This document shows positions 1-7,379 of a stretch of DNA of 55,107 nt, in pieces (the first letter of the stretch is position 1; each line of letters starts with the position of its first letter). The notes under the pieces are model-generated. The model searched no databases. It was not told the DNA's origin and was given only the letters and a program-made list of their open reading frames with translations. This DNA comes from Betaproteobacteria bacterium (GTDB lineage: Bacteria; Pseudomonadota; Gammaproteobacteria; Burkholderiales; SG8-39), in the NCBI GenBank assembly GCA_016195915.1, contig JACPYS010000035.1, forward strand, positions 1-55,107, read 5' to 3'. The translations under genes were made by a program, and so were the position numbers.

Positions 1-68
1 CGAGCGTCGTGGCCGACCAAGTACGGTGCCAGCTGCCGAGGAAGCTGCTCATCAAGCAGAATGCGCAA
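1..68 (-). CDS. DUF5615 PIN-like toxin, 5' fragment at window edge
   Basis: Reading leftward from a TTG at 68, the frame gives MRILLDEQLPRQLAPYLVGH before the window ends. That is the characteristic start of DUF5615 PIN-like proteins, in which the early Asp-Glu belongs to the nuclease site. The TTG lies inside the last codons of the DUF433 gene, in another frame, giving a 17-base overlap. Genes of these two families usually stand together as a toxin-antitoxin-like pair, so this is inferred to be the toxin. Only about 22 codons are visible, so integrity cannot be judged. Confidence 0.65.
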   Translation of the reverse strand, partial: MRILLDEQLPRQLAPYLVGHDA

Positions 69-297
69 GATCGCTCACGGCTTCGTGAGCCGCTTCCAAC
101 GACGCGACCGCTTGCTCTCGGGAGACACTTGGAAACGAGTCAAGAAACTCGTCGAGACTGTGGTTTCGTTCGAGGTAGTCGATCAGATTGCGGAATGGAA
201 CGCGCGTCCCGACAAATACGGGCGTGCCGCCCAGAATATCCGGATCGCTGTGAACAACCGGCGCGGTGTTTGGCATGTCGGTCCCTCTATTGATCAA
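52..297 (-). CDS. DUF433 family antitoxin-like protein
   Basis: An 81-residue protein with the DUF433 core: a conserved HSDPDILGGTPVFVGTRVPF stretch near residues 17-36, then a helical DNA-binding-like second half (LDYLERNHSLDEFLDSFPSV region). DUF433 proteins are small winged-helix proteins that usually accompany a DUF5615 PIN-like toxin and are thought to act as antitoxin and operon repressor. The partner does follow directly, overlapping the end of this gene. Initiation may be at the ATG at 276 (MPNTAPVV), seven codons inside the longest frame. Confidence 0.75.
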   Translation of the reverse strand: MINRGTDMPNTAPVVHSDPDILGGTPVFVGTRVPFRNLIDYLERNHSLDEFLDSFPSVSREQAVASLEAAHEAVSDLAHSA

Positions 298-457
298 TTC
301 TAGCTCATCGCCCGCGTTGAGGCATGACGTTCCCGCTCAGGCGCGCGCTGAGCTTGGCGGTCAGAAACAAGATGGCCGCTCCAGCGCGTCGCCTGGAGTG
401 GGTGGTTAGCGAGCAATTGCCACGGACCTTTGAGCCGCTGTCAGCAGCAGCACGAAG

Positions 458-780
458 TTAGCGAGCACGGTTGCGATAGACCGCGCGCAAGGCATATGAC
501 AGTCTACCAGCAGCGGAATCCGCAAAGCCTCCCCTTTGCCTCTCCCATATAGCAGATACGGCGAAGTGGTCGAGAAACGCTCGCATGCGTGGTGCGGGTG
601 CGTGCGGAAAGAGCACTGCAAATCGCGGAGAGCGGAGGAAGGATCGACGATAGTCGTGGAGTTGCCCGAATGCCTCGCGCACTCGTCTATCATCTGTGCT
701 TGCCTTTGCCTCGATACGCGTCCACGTGGTCCGATTTAGCAGGTCGATCACACCGCCATGTTTGACTGACTCGCCCACTA
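458..780 (-). pseudogene. C-terminal remnant of a PD-(D/E)XK-like nuclease domain
   Basis: Roughly 107 codons before the stop at 458 encode a recognisable domain: TRIEAKAS, then a regular helix with GQLHDYRR, then RFAVLFPHAPAPRMRAF and an AIWERQRGGFADSAAG end. This resembles C-terminal domains of HNH or restriction-type proteins in which an E-A-K motif belongs to a PD-(D/E)XK fold. The frame continues upstream to a formal ATG at 901, but that part is low-complexity, contains a tandem repeat and resembles no protein, so I regard the N-terminus as lost. The family assignment is from memory of the motif pattern and is moderate at best. Confidence 0.4.
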
Positions 781-806
781 GGAACTGCGGAGGGCTTGGG
801 TCCTCA

Positions 807-853
807 ACCGCATCGACCGCGACACCGCATCGACCGGGACCGCGTCGACCGGG
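807..853. repeat. three-unit short tandem repeat
   Basis: Three head-to-tail units of 17, 15 and 15 bases follow the pattern ACCGCATCGACCGGG with small variations. They lie in the non-coding stretch upstream of the nuclease remnant and explain the odd repetitive frame there. No function is evident. Confidence 0.6.
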
Positions 854-952
854 ATCAATGCATAGACGTGCGCACGTCGCTCCGGCGCCGGCAAGCGCCA
901 TCTCGCCACCACGCCACTTGGATCAGGGTTCCACGCAGCGAGCAGCCTGAAT

Positions 953-1909
953 TCAATCCGCCTTAATCTTCGCCGTGCGCACGACCTTGCTCCAGCGGTC
1001 CTGTTCCCTCTTGATGAACGCCGCATACTCCGCCGGCGTAGAACCGACGGGCTCCGCATCGTCGACCGCGAGGCGCTCGAGCATGAGCGGGCTCTTCGCC
1101 GCCTTCGCCGCTTCCGCCGCGAGGCGCTGGATGATCGCATCGGGCGTCTTCGCCGGCGCGTTCAATCCGTACCACTGCGAAGTCTCGAAACCCGGATAGC
1201 CCTGCTCGGCGACAGTCGCCACGTCGGGCAGCGAGTGCAGCCGCTTGGAAGCACCGACCGCAATCACGCGCAGTTTGCCGCTCTTCACATGCGGAATGAG
1301 CGGAGGCGTCCCAGCCGACGACGCCTGCGTGCGGCCGGCGATCAGGTCGGTAATGTTGGGGCCGGTCCCCTTGTAGGGCACGTGCTGCAGGTCGATGCCG
1401 GTCGTTTGCTTCAGGTATTCCATTGCAAGGTGGCCGGCCGAGCCGTTGCCCGCGCTGCCGTAGTAGAGCTGCCCGGGCTGCTTCTTCGCCAGCGCGACGA
1501 AGTCACGCAGGTTCTTCGCGGGCACGTCGACGTACACCACGAAGATGGCCGGCACGATCGCGAGCAGCGACACCGGCGCGAAGTCCTTGTCGACGTCGTA
1601 GGGCAGCTTGTCGTACATGTACGGATTCACGGCGAGCGAGCCGATGTGTCCGATGATCAGCGTGTAGCCGTCGGGTTCCGCATGCGCCACCTCCTGCATC
1701 GCGACATTGCCGCCGCCGCCGGGCTTGTTCTCGACGACGATCTGTTGCCCGAGCCCCTTCGTCATTTCGGCGGCGGCGAGCCGCGCGACGATCGAACTGC
1801 TGCCGCCCGGCGCGAACGGCACCACCAGGCGGATCGGCTTGGTGGGATACGTCTGAGCCAGCGCGCCGTGCACTGCGAGCAGCGCGAGGATGAGGAACAT
1901 GAAACGCAT
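953..1909 (-). CDS. Bug/TctC-family periplasmic solute-binding protein
   Basis: A 318-residue protein beginning with a classic Sec signal peptide (MRFMFLILALLAVHGALAQ), followed by the family's YPTKPIRLVVPFAPGGSSS strand-loop, the P-loop-like binding turn of Bug proteins. VENKPGGGGNVAMQ and GYTLIIGHIGSLAVNP are the other family signatures. Bug proteins bind small carboxylates or related organic acids in the periplasm for tripartite tricarboxylate transporters. No TctA/TctB membrane gene is in the window, so it is an orphan, as many Bugs are. It lies 10 bases after the SDR gene and is probably co-transcribed with it. The ligand cannot be read from the sequence. Confidence 0.9.
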   Translation of the reverse strand: MRFMFLILALLAVHGALAQTYPTKPIRLVVPFAPGGSSSIVARLAAAEMTKGLGQQIVVENKPGGGGNVAMQEVAHAEPDGYTLIIGHIGSLAVNPYMYDKLPYDVDKDFAPVSLLAIVPAIFVVYVDVPAKNLRDFVALAKKQPGQLYYGSAGNGSAGHLAMEYLKQTTGIDLQHVPYKGTGPNITDLIAGRTQASSAGTPPLIPHVKSGKLRVIAVGASKRLHSLPDVATVAEQGYPGFETSQWYGLNAPAKTPDAIIQRLAAEAAKAAKSPLMLERLAVDDAEPVGSTPAEYAAFIKREQDRWSKVVRTAKIKAD

Positions 1910-1919
1910 CGCCGTTCTC

Positions 1920-2672
1920 CTAGAACTGGTAGCGGCGCAGCCCGCCGTCCACCGGGATCACGGTGCCGGTGATGTAGCGCGCGAGGGGCGAGGCGAGAAA
2001 GCACACCAGGTGAGCGATGTCTTCGGGTTTGCCGTACTCGCCCACCGGGATTTCGTGCTCCGACTGCCACTGGCGGAATTCCGGCGTGTAGTTGCGCAGG
2101 ATCTGCTCCGACAGGATGCGCCCCGGCGGGATGCAGTTCACCGTGATGCCGTGCTTGCCGACCTCGCGCGACAGTCCTTTCGCCCAGGAATGCACGGCGG
2201 CCTTGGCGCAAAACGCGCCGTTGATTCCCTCGGGCTCCGATTTCCCGGTGATATTGATGATGCGGCCCAATTTGCGCTCGACCATCTGCCCGAGCAGCCG
2301 GTGCGCGATCTGGCGCTGGCGCGTGAAGTTGAGCGTGAGCGCCTCGTTCCATTGCGCTTCGTCCGCGTCGGCCTTGAACGGACGGCTTCCGCCGGCGTTG
2401 TTGATCAGGATGTCGACCGAGTCGAGGCCCTCGAGTGCGGCGGAGGCGATGCGCTCGGCGGCGTCTTCGTGCATCAGATCGCACTCGATCAGCACGGGCG
2501 CGTGCCCGCCGAGTGCGGTGACCTCGGCTGTGACTTCCTCGAGCAGCTTCCTGCGGCGCGCTGCAAGGGCAAGATGCACGCCCTCCGCGCCCAGCGCGAG
2601 CGCGATGCCGCGGCCGATGCCTGCCGAAGCTCCGGTGACGAGTGCCGTTCTGCCTCTGAGCTGCAGATCCAT
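1920..2672 (-). CDS. SDR-family oxidoreductase with atypical active site
   Basis: A 250-residue short-chain dehydrogenase/reductase. The start at 2672 is preceded by an AGGAAA ribosome site and yields MDLQLRGRTALVTGASAGIG, with the Rossmann TGxxxGIG motif at residues 14-21. NNAG, a C-terminal YITGTVIPVDGGLRRYQF end and normal length all fit the FabG-like classical SDRs. The catalytic segment reads ITGKSEPEGINGAFCAKAAV: the active-site Lys is present, but the position four residues before it, normally Tyr, is Ala. Either another residue acts as acid or the protein does not catalyse the usual carbonyl chemistry. It stands between GNAT and Bug genes in the leftward run. Substrate unknown. Confidence 0.85.
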   Translation of the reverse strand: MDLQLRGRTALVTGASAGIGRGIALALGAEGVHLALAARRRKLLEEVTAEVTALGGHAPVLIECDLMHEDAAERIASAALEGLDSVDILINNAGGSRPFKADADEAQWNEALTLNFTRQRQIAHRLLGQMVERKLGRIINITGKSEPEGINGAFCAKAAVHSWAKGLSREVGKHGITVNCIPPGRILSEQILRNYTPEFRQWQSEHEIPVGEYGKPEDIAHLVCFLASPLARYITGTVIPVDGGLRRYQF

Positions 2673-2749
2673 GATTGCCGTTTCCTGGAGTGATGTGGCT
2701 TGATGCTTGCGTTCGAGCCAGTGTGCGCAGGCAAGCGCGCGCGCGAGGC

Positions 2750-3262
2750 TCAGTGGGGATCGAGCCTGGGTGGGCGCCAGGAATAGGGAACCGTCCCCGG
2801 CCGGCGCAATACACGCAGCATGCGCAGTGCGGCCTCCTTGCCCTGGTAGTAGCCGGGAACGAGCGCCGTTTCGGAGAACCCCATCGCCCGGTAGAAGCGT
2901 TTTGCCGCCTGATTGCTTTCGCGCAATTCGAGATGGACGGTCGCAATTCCCGCGACCATTGCCGATTCGACCAGCCATTCGACCAGGCGCCGCGCGACCC
3001 CGCGCCGGCGGTATGTCGGACGCACCGCGAGCAGCGCGAGATGCGCACGCTCTTCGCCAAACTGCATCATCGCAAATCCGATGACGCGACGGCCCTCGCA
3101 GGCCACCAGCGCCACGGTGTCACGATCGGTAATCCCCCTCGCGACGCGCGGCGCATCGTAGCGCCAGCCCAGTCCGGACTCGATCAGGTCGCGCGACATC
3201 AGCGCGATTCCCTGGGCATCCCGGGTATCGGCAAGGCGGACGTGGACGGCATCGGTGCTCAT
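2750..3262 (-). CDS. GNAT-family N-acetyltransferase
   Basis: A 170-residue GNAT acetyltransferase. Motif A, the acetyl-CoA pyrophosphate loop, is visible as LALLAVRPTYRRRGVARRLV (consensus Q/RxxGxG/A), followed by a beta-strand HLELRESNQAAKRFYRAMGF typical of RimI-like enzymes. The ATG at 3262 overlaps the stop of the upstream EgtB/SenA-like gene as ATGA, so the two are probably translationally coupled. A longer reading to 3373 exists but would run into that gene. The coupling suggests a role tied to the thiol- or selenol-histidine enzyme, or simply operon sharing. The acetyl acceptor is unknown. Confidence 0.85.
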   Translation of the reverse strand: MSTDAVHVRLADTRDAQGIALMSRDLIESGLGWRYDAPRVARGITDRDTVALVACEGRRVIGFAMMQFGEERAHLALLAVRPTYRRRGVARRLVEWLVESAMVAGIATVHLELRESNQAAKRFYRAMGFSETALVPGYYQGKEAALRMLRVLRRPGTVPYSWRPPRLDPH

Positions 3263-4395
3263 GCCGGTGATTCTGCCATACGCGCGGTGCGGAATCCGGC
3301 GAAAGGATCGCGCCGGTGCGGCAGGAAAAAATTCCGGTAACTCGCGCGCGCGAGCGGCGCGTCGGTCACCCAACTACCGGCGCCGCGCAGCTCGCAGTGC
3401 GTACCGAACCACGGCACCGAGTAATCGGCGTACGGATCGGCGGAAAATCCCGCGTAAGGCAAAAACATGTCGGAGGTCCATTCCCAGCAGCGGCCGAGTT
3501 CGAACCGGGCCTCCCGGGCCGCACGCACCCACTGCGCCGCGCTCGGCAGGCTCCGGCCGCGCCATTTTGCGTACGCTCCGGCCTCGTTTCGCGAAATGTG
3601 GATCACCGGTTCATCGGCGGGCAGAGAGACCCAGCGCTCGAAGCGGCGCAGTTCCCAGGCGCCAGCGTTGCGGCGCCAATACACCGGTTGCGGCGCGCCC
3701 GCCTCGACGAACTCGGCAAATTCCGCGTTCGTCACGGGGCGGGCGTCGATCTCAAAGGACGCGATTTCCACCGGGTGCGCCCATTTCTCGTTGTCGAACA
3801 CGAATCCCTCGCCCGGCGCGCTGCCGAGCGTGACGCGATCTCGCTCGATGCGCAGCACGCCGGCCCGGTTGAAGCGCGGCAGGCGCGGCACATGCGGCGG
3901 TTTCAAGCCCCTCGCCTGCCACATCATCCACCAGGCTTCAGTGTGCATCGTTTCATGGTGTAGCGACAGCTCAGCGTAATAGGGAAACGCAGCCTCGAAA
4001 CTGCCGCTCGCCGCCTTCTCGGTCACGGCATCGAGCACGCCGGCGGCGTAAGCAAGGGTTTCAGCGCGAGAGAGCAGCGGTGCCTTCCATCGCGCCGCAT
4101 GCGGAATGCGCGAGGAGTTGTAGAGCCAGTCCGCCCAGGGCTGGCGCCCCGGTGCGAGGGATTCGAGCAGCGGCGAATCAGCCGGGTCGCGCCCCGGTTT
4201 GAGGCGCAAACACCAGTGCTCCTGGAACCAGGCGATGTGGCCGAGCTCCCAAAGCGGCGGATTCAGGTTTTCGGCGCAGGGTCCGATCCATGCGTCCTCG
4301 GGCAGCATCCCGGCGAGGGCCAGCAGTTCATGGCGCGCGGCGCGCAGGCGTGTCGCGAGTTCCTCCGGGGAAAGTGCGCTTGCGTGCGTTGCCAT
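3259..4395 (-). CDS. EgtB/SenA-like iron-dependent sulfoxide (selenoxide) synthase
   Basis: A 378-residue protein with the two domains of ergothioneine/selenoneine synthases. The N-terminal DinB-like domain carries the iron ligands: His53 in LGHIAW and the HxxxHxE set His147/His151/Glu153 in LHHETMHTEA. The C-terminal formylglycine-generating-enzyme-like (C-type-lectin) domain ends in GRCWEWTSDMFLPYAGF, ADPYADYS.PWFG and FAGFRTARM. That ending resembles the short EgtB-related branch that includes selenoneine synthase SenA. Such enzymes join a thiol or selenosugar to trimethyl-histidine using O2. Neither an EgtD methyltransferase nor SenB/SenC is present here, so I cannot decide between the two activities. 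The start is the ATG 10 bases after the broken msrA. Confidence 0.8.
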   Translation of the reverse strand: MATHASALSPEELATRLRAARHELLALAGMLPEDAWIGPCAENLNPPLWELGHIAWFQEHWCLRLKPGRDPADSPLLESLAPGRQPWADWLYNSSRIPHAARWKAPLLSRAETLAYAAGVLDAVTEKAASGSFEAAFPYYAELSLHHETMHTEAWWMMWQARGLKPPHVPRLPRFNRAGVLRIERDRVTLGSAPGEGFVFDNEKWAHPVEIASFEIDARPVTNAEFAEFVEAGAPQPVYWRRNAGAWELRRFERWVSLPADEPVIHISRNEAGAYAKWRGRSLPSAAQWVRAAREARFELGRCWEWTSDMFLPYAGFSADPYADYSVPWFGTHCELRGAGSWVTDAPLARASYRNFFLPHRRDPFAGFRTARMAESPA

Positions 4396-4405
4396 GCCGT
4401 CCAGT

Positions 4406-5020
4406 TTACTTGGCCGGTTTGCCCCACAGCTCCTCGAGCCGCGCGGCACGCCCGCAGCTGGTCGAATAGAACTTGTAGCGCACCGGATTCTTCTTGTAAT
4501 AGTCCTGGTGATACTCCTCGGCCGGCCAGAAATCGCCTGCGGCTTGCACCGGCGTGACGATCGGGGCTTTGAACGGCTTGGTTTTCTCCAGTTTCGCTTT
4601 GGATTCCTCGGCGATGCGTTTCTGCTCCGGTGAGTGGTAGAACACTGCGCTGCGGTATTGGGTACCTGTGTCGCAGAACTGCCGGTCCTTGACCGTCGGA
4701 TCGATGTTGCGCCAGTACACTTCCATGAGTTTCTAGTAGCTGACCTTCTTCGGGTCGTAGACCACCTGCAGCACTTCGGCGTGCCCGGTGATGCCGGCCG
4801 AAACTTCCTCGTAGGTCGGGTTCTTCTTCTGGCAGCCCATGTAACCCGAGGTGGTCGAGGCCACGCCGGGCAGTGCGTCAAAGGGCGGTTCCATGCACCA
4901 GAAGCAGCCGCCCGCAAACGTGGCTTTTTCCAATCCGGCGGCGGCAGGCTTGTCTTGGGCGAGGGCGCCGGCGGCGACGCAGGCGAGGGCCGCGATGGCG
5001 AGGGTGCGCGCGAGTTGCAT
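4406..5020 (-). pseudogene. msrA: periplasmic peptide methionine sulfoxide reductase A, interrupted by in-frame TAG
   Basis: Two pieces in the same frame make one complete MsrA. The first (5020-4733) has a signal peptide ending in GALAQ and the catalytic GCFWCMEPPFD motif. The second (4726-4406) continues with VYWRNIDPTVKDRQFCDTG, the hydrophobic pocket and resolving region, to the normal C-terminus. They are separated only by TAG at 4735-4733, where MsrA proteins have an acidic or similar codon; GAG to TAG is a single change. The product would be a periplasmic enzyme reducing methionine-S-sulfoxide. As it stands it is a pseudogene, unless amber suppression, restart at ATG 4726 or a sequencing error is involved. 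Confidence 0.85.
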
Positions 5021-5095
5021 GGTGTTCTCCGATGTTGGGTGCGATTTGGTCGCGCGAAGCTGCGGATTCTTTACGCCCGTCGATTCCGGCTCCGC

Positions 5096-5449
5096 TCAGG
5101 CCCCGCCGCGAAAGCAGGAATAGCCCCACGGCGTGCACTTGAACGGCAGGTGGTAGTGCTGCCCCGGATCGGCGATGCCGAAGCGGTAGGTCACGACGTC
5201 CAGGAACGGTGTGTGGGGAAGCGCCGCGCCCTTGCCGCGGTAATACTCGCCGACGTGGAACACGGCCTCGTAGTAGCCGGGCGCGGAGCGCTCGCCGAGC
5301 GCGGCGTCCTCGAGCAGTCCCTTGGCGGATATCGCGCCCCCCGCAATCAGCCGCCGCGACGCATCGGCGGCGAACAGTTCGACGCGCATGCCCGCGGCGA
5401 CCAGGCCGCGCGTCACGTCGACGACGTGGATCGAGATTCCGCCCGCCAC
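5096..5449 (-). CDS. transthyretin-like protein, divergent 5-hydroxyisourate hydrolase paralogue
   Basis: A 117-residue transthyretin-fold protein: HVVDVTRG near the N-terminus, YYEAVFHVGEYYRG and FLDVVTYRFGIADPGQHYHL in the middle, and a TPWGYSCFRGGA end. The family's catalytic C-terminal YRGS is changed to FRGG, and the GRT arginine motif of the second strand is replaced by AKGLLE. It therefore probably does not hydrolyse 5-hydroxyisourate in the usual way, and may bind or act on a related compound. Its ATG is two bases below the stop of the Bug gene, so the two are almost certainly one transcript. The canonical UraH lies on the other side of that Bug gene. Confidence 0.8.
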   Translation of the reverse strand: MAGGISIHVVDVTRGLVAAGMRVELFAADASRRLIAGGAISAKGLLEDAALGERSAPGYYEAVFHVGEYYRGKGAALPHTPFLDVVTYRFGIADPGQHYHLPFKCTPWGYSCFRGGA

Positions 5450-5450
5450 G

Positions 5451-6425
5451 TCAGTTGAGCTTCGCGCCCGAGGCCTTCACGGCGGGCGTCCACTCGTCCA
5501 CCTGGTTCTGCACGAACGCGGTGAACTCCGCTGGCGACATCTTGCGCCCGGCGATGCCGAGATCCTCGAGGCGCTTGCCCACCACCGCGTCGGCGAGCAC
5601 CTCGGCCATCGCGGCGTGCAGCCGCGTCACCACCGCCGGCGGCAGCCCCGCCGGGCCGGAGACGCCGAGGAAGTTCTCCGCGACCAGCTTTTTCTGCCCG
5701 AGTTCGAGCACGCTCGGTACCTCCGCCGCCATGGCGGCACGCGCGGGGGAGGTGACCGCGAGCGCACGCAGTTTGCCGTCCTTCATGAAGGGGACGTTCT
5801 GCGGCAGCGTGTCGATTGCCAGCTTGATGTTGCCGCCGAGCAGGTCGTTGTGCATCGGCGAGCTGCCCTTGTAGCCGACGTGCTCCATCTTCAGGCCGTG
5901 CTCGTTCTTGAAGGTCTCGCCGACGATGTGGCCGATCGAGCCGATGCCGCCGGATCCGTAGTTGACCGGATTGGCCTGCGCCTTGATCCACGCTATCAGC
6001 TCCGCCATGTTCTTCGCGGGCACCGAAGGGTGCACCACGAACACGTTTGCGACCGAGCCGATGTAGGACACGTGCGAGAAATTCTTCACCGGGTCGTAGC
6101 TGGGCGTGGTGAGCATGAACGGCGAGATGCTGATCGGCGCGCTGTTCGAGAGCAGCAGCGTATAGCCGTCGGGTGCCGCCTTCGCGGTGATCGCGGCGCC
6201 GATGGTGCCGCCGGCGCCGGGGCGGTTGTCGACGATCACCGGCTGGCCGAGCTTCGCTTGCAGCGGTCCCGCGATCAGGCGGGCGACGATGTCGCTCGAG
6301 CCACCGGGCGCGAAGGTGACGACCACCGTCAGCGGTTTGGTCGGCCAGGCCTGGGCCATGGCCGCGCTGGCGCCGAGCGCCAGAACGAGGCCGAGAAACT
6401 TCGAACGGGTGCGCGCGTAGGTCAT
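5451..6425 (-). CDS. Bug/TctC-family periplasmic solute-binding protein in urate operon
   Basis: A 324-residue Bug protein: a signal peptide ending ASAAMAQ, then WPTKPLTVVVTFAPGGSSD, the binding-loop signature, and later VIVDNRPGAGGTIG and GYTLLLSNSAPISISP. It sits between uraH (25 bases upstream) and the divergent transthyretin-like gene (1 base gap) in the leftward operon that begins with a purine permease. By position it may capture a ureide or another product of purine breakdown. That is inference; the fold only indicates a small polar or carboxylated ligand. No cognate TctA/TctB is present. Confidence 0.9.
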   Translation of the reverse strand: MTYARTRSKFLGLVLALGASAAMAQAWPTKPLTVVVTFAPGGSSDIVARLIAGPLQAKLGQPVIVDNRPGAGGTIGAAITAKAAPDGYTLLLSNSAPISISPFMLTTPSYDPVKNFSHVSYIGSVANVFVVHPSVPAKNMAELIAWIKAQANPVNYGSGGIGSIGHIVGETFKNEHGLKMEHVGYKGSSPMHNDLLGGNIKLAIDTLPQNVPFMKDGKLRALAVTSPARAAMAAEVPSVLELGQKKLVAENFLGVSGPAGLPPAVVTRLHAAMAEVLADAVVGKRLEDLGIAGRKMSPAEFTAFVQNQVDEWTPAVKASGAKLN

Positions 6426-6450
6426 TGGATTGTTTCCTCCTGGGGGTGGT

Positions 6451-6804
6451 TCAACTGCCGCGATAGGTCGAATAGCTCCACGGCGTGAACAGCAGCGGGA
6501 CGTGAAAGTGGGATTTCGGATCGTCGATGCCGAAGCGGATCGGGATTTTATCGAGAAACGGCGGTTCGGCGAGTTTCACGCCGCGCCCGCGGAAATACGC
6601 CGCGACATGGAAGACGAGCCGGTACTGCCCGGCGGCAAACGCCTCGCCCGCGAGCAGCGGCTCGTCGGTGCGGCCGTCGGCATTGGTGGTCACGGTCTTG
6701 AGCATGCGCCAGCGTTCGCCTTCGAGGATGGATAACTCGACGCTCACGCCGGCCGCGGGATTGCCGTCGGCGGTATCGAGTACATGGGTGGTGAGCCTTG
6801 CCAT
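6451..6804 (-). CDS. uraH: 5-hydroxyisourate hydrolase
   Basis: A 117-residue cytoplasmic transthyretin-related enzyme with all expected catalytic elements: THVLDTADG with the first active-site His at residue 6, DGRTDEPL with the active-site Arg, [12 protein letters not shown] with a second His, and the diagnostic C-terminal YRGS. It converts 5-hydroxyisourate, the product of urate oxidation, to OHCU. The gene starts two bases after the stop of uraD, which catalyses the next step, so the two are co-translated. The urate oxidase that feeds it is puuD, about 27 kb away in this window. Confidence 0.95.
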   Translation of the reverse strand: MARLTTHVLDTADGNPAAGVSVELSILEGERWRMLKTVTTNADGRTDEPLLAGEAFAAGQYRLVFHVAAYFRGRGVKLAEPPFLDKIPIRFGIDDPKSHFHVPLLFTPWSYSTYRGS

Positions 6805-6806
6805 GG

Positions 6807-7319
6807 TCAGCCCTCTTCCAGGAGCCCGTCCAGCCGCCCGCGGGTGATGTGAGCAATCTGCTCGAGCGCGTCGCGCAACTCGGTTTCCTTGTCGTTCGCC
6901 AGGCGCCGCTCCATCTCCGTCATCACGCTCGCGCGCCCGGCGTGCAGGCGCAGCGCGACAATGCAGGGAATGCCGAACTTCTCACGATAACCGCGGTTGA
7001 GCTGCTCGATTCTCTCAAATTCGCCGCGCGTCAGAGCGGTGAATCCAAGCCGTTCCTGCTCGCCCGTCGAATCCGCGGTCAAGCTGCCGGCATTCGCCTC
7101 GCGTCCCGCGAGTTCCGGATGCGCGCGGATCAGCGCGAGCTGTTCGGGCCTGCTTGCTTTCTGAACCAGCTGCATCATCCGATCATGAAGACTTTGAACC
7201 GAGGTAAACGGCCTGTCGTTCCACGCGCGCTCGGCTACCCACGGCGAATGCTCGAACACCCCGCCCAGAAACTCGAGATACGAAGCCCGGTCCAGTGCGT
7301 TCAATTCGGCAAGCGTCAT
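6807..7319 (-). CDS. uraD: 2-oxo-4-hydroxy-4-carboxy-5-ureidoimidazoline (OHCU) decarboxylase
   Basis: A 170-residue all-helical protein with the family hallmark HPELAG (residues 72-77), whose His is catalytic, plus the downstream [10 protein letters not shown] segment. It is of normal length for free-standing UraD. UraD decarboxylates OHCU to (S)-allantoin, completing conversion of urate to allantoin after the oxidase and UraH. It is the second gene in the leftward purine operon, 60 bases after the permease and directly ahead of uraH. Confidence 0.95.
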   Translation of the reverse strand: MTLAELNALDRASYLEFLGGVFEHSPWVAERAWNDRPFTSVQSLHDRMMQLVQKASRPEQLALIRAHPELAGREANAGSLTADSTGEQERLGFTALTRGEFERIEQLNRGYREKFGIPCIVALRLHAGRASVMTEMERRLANDKETELRDALEQIAHITRGRLDGLLEEG

Positions 7320-7379
7320 CGCACGGTCTCCGTCCAGCCATGCTCCCCGTCACCGGCCTGTACAGCCGCGACGCTCGAC

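Noticed and set aside
1762-3060. 432-codon open frame on the minus strand overlapping the SDR and Bug genes
   Set aside because: Arginine/alanine-rich out-of-frame reading of GC-rich DNA; no family features, while the SDR, GNAT and Bug readings all carry clear motifs.
4733-4735. Recoding of the msrA stop as selenocysteine
   Set aside because: The codon is TAG, not TGA, and lies away from the catalytic Cys position.
5451-6425. Possible second uricase-pathway enzyme between the transthyretin-like genes
   Set aside because: Signal peptide and PFxPGGSSD-type loop show it is a Bug binding protein.
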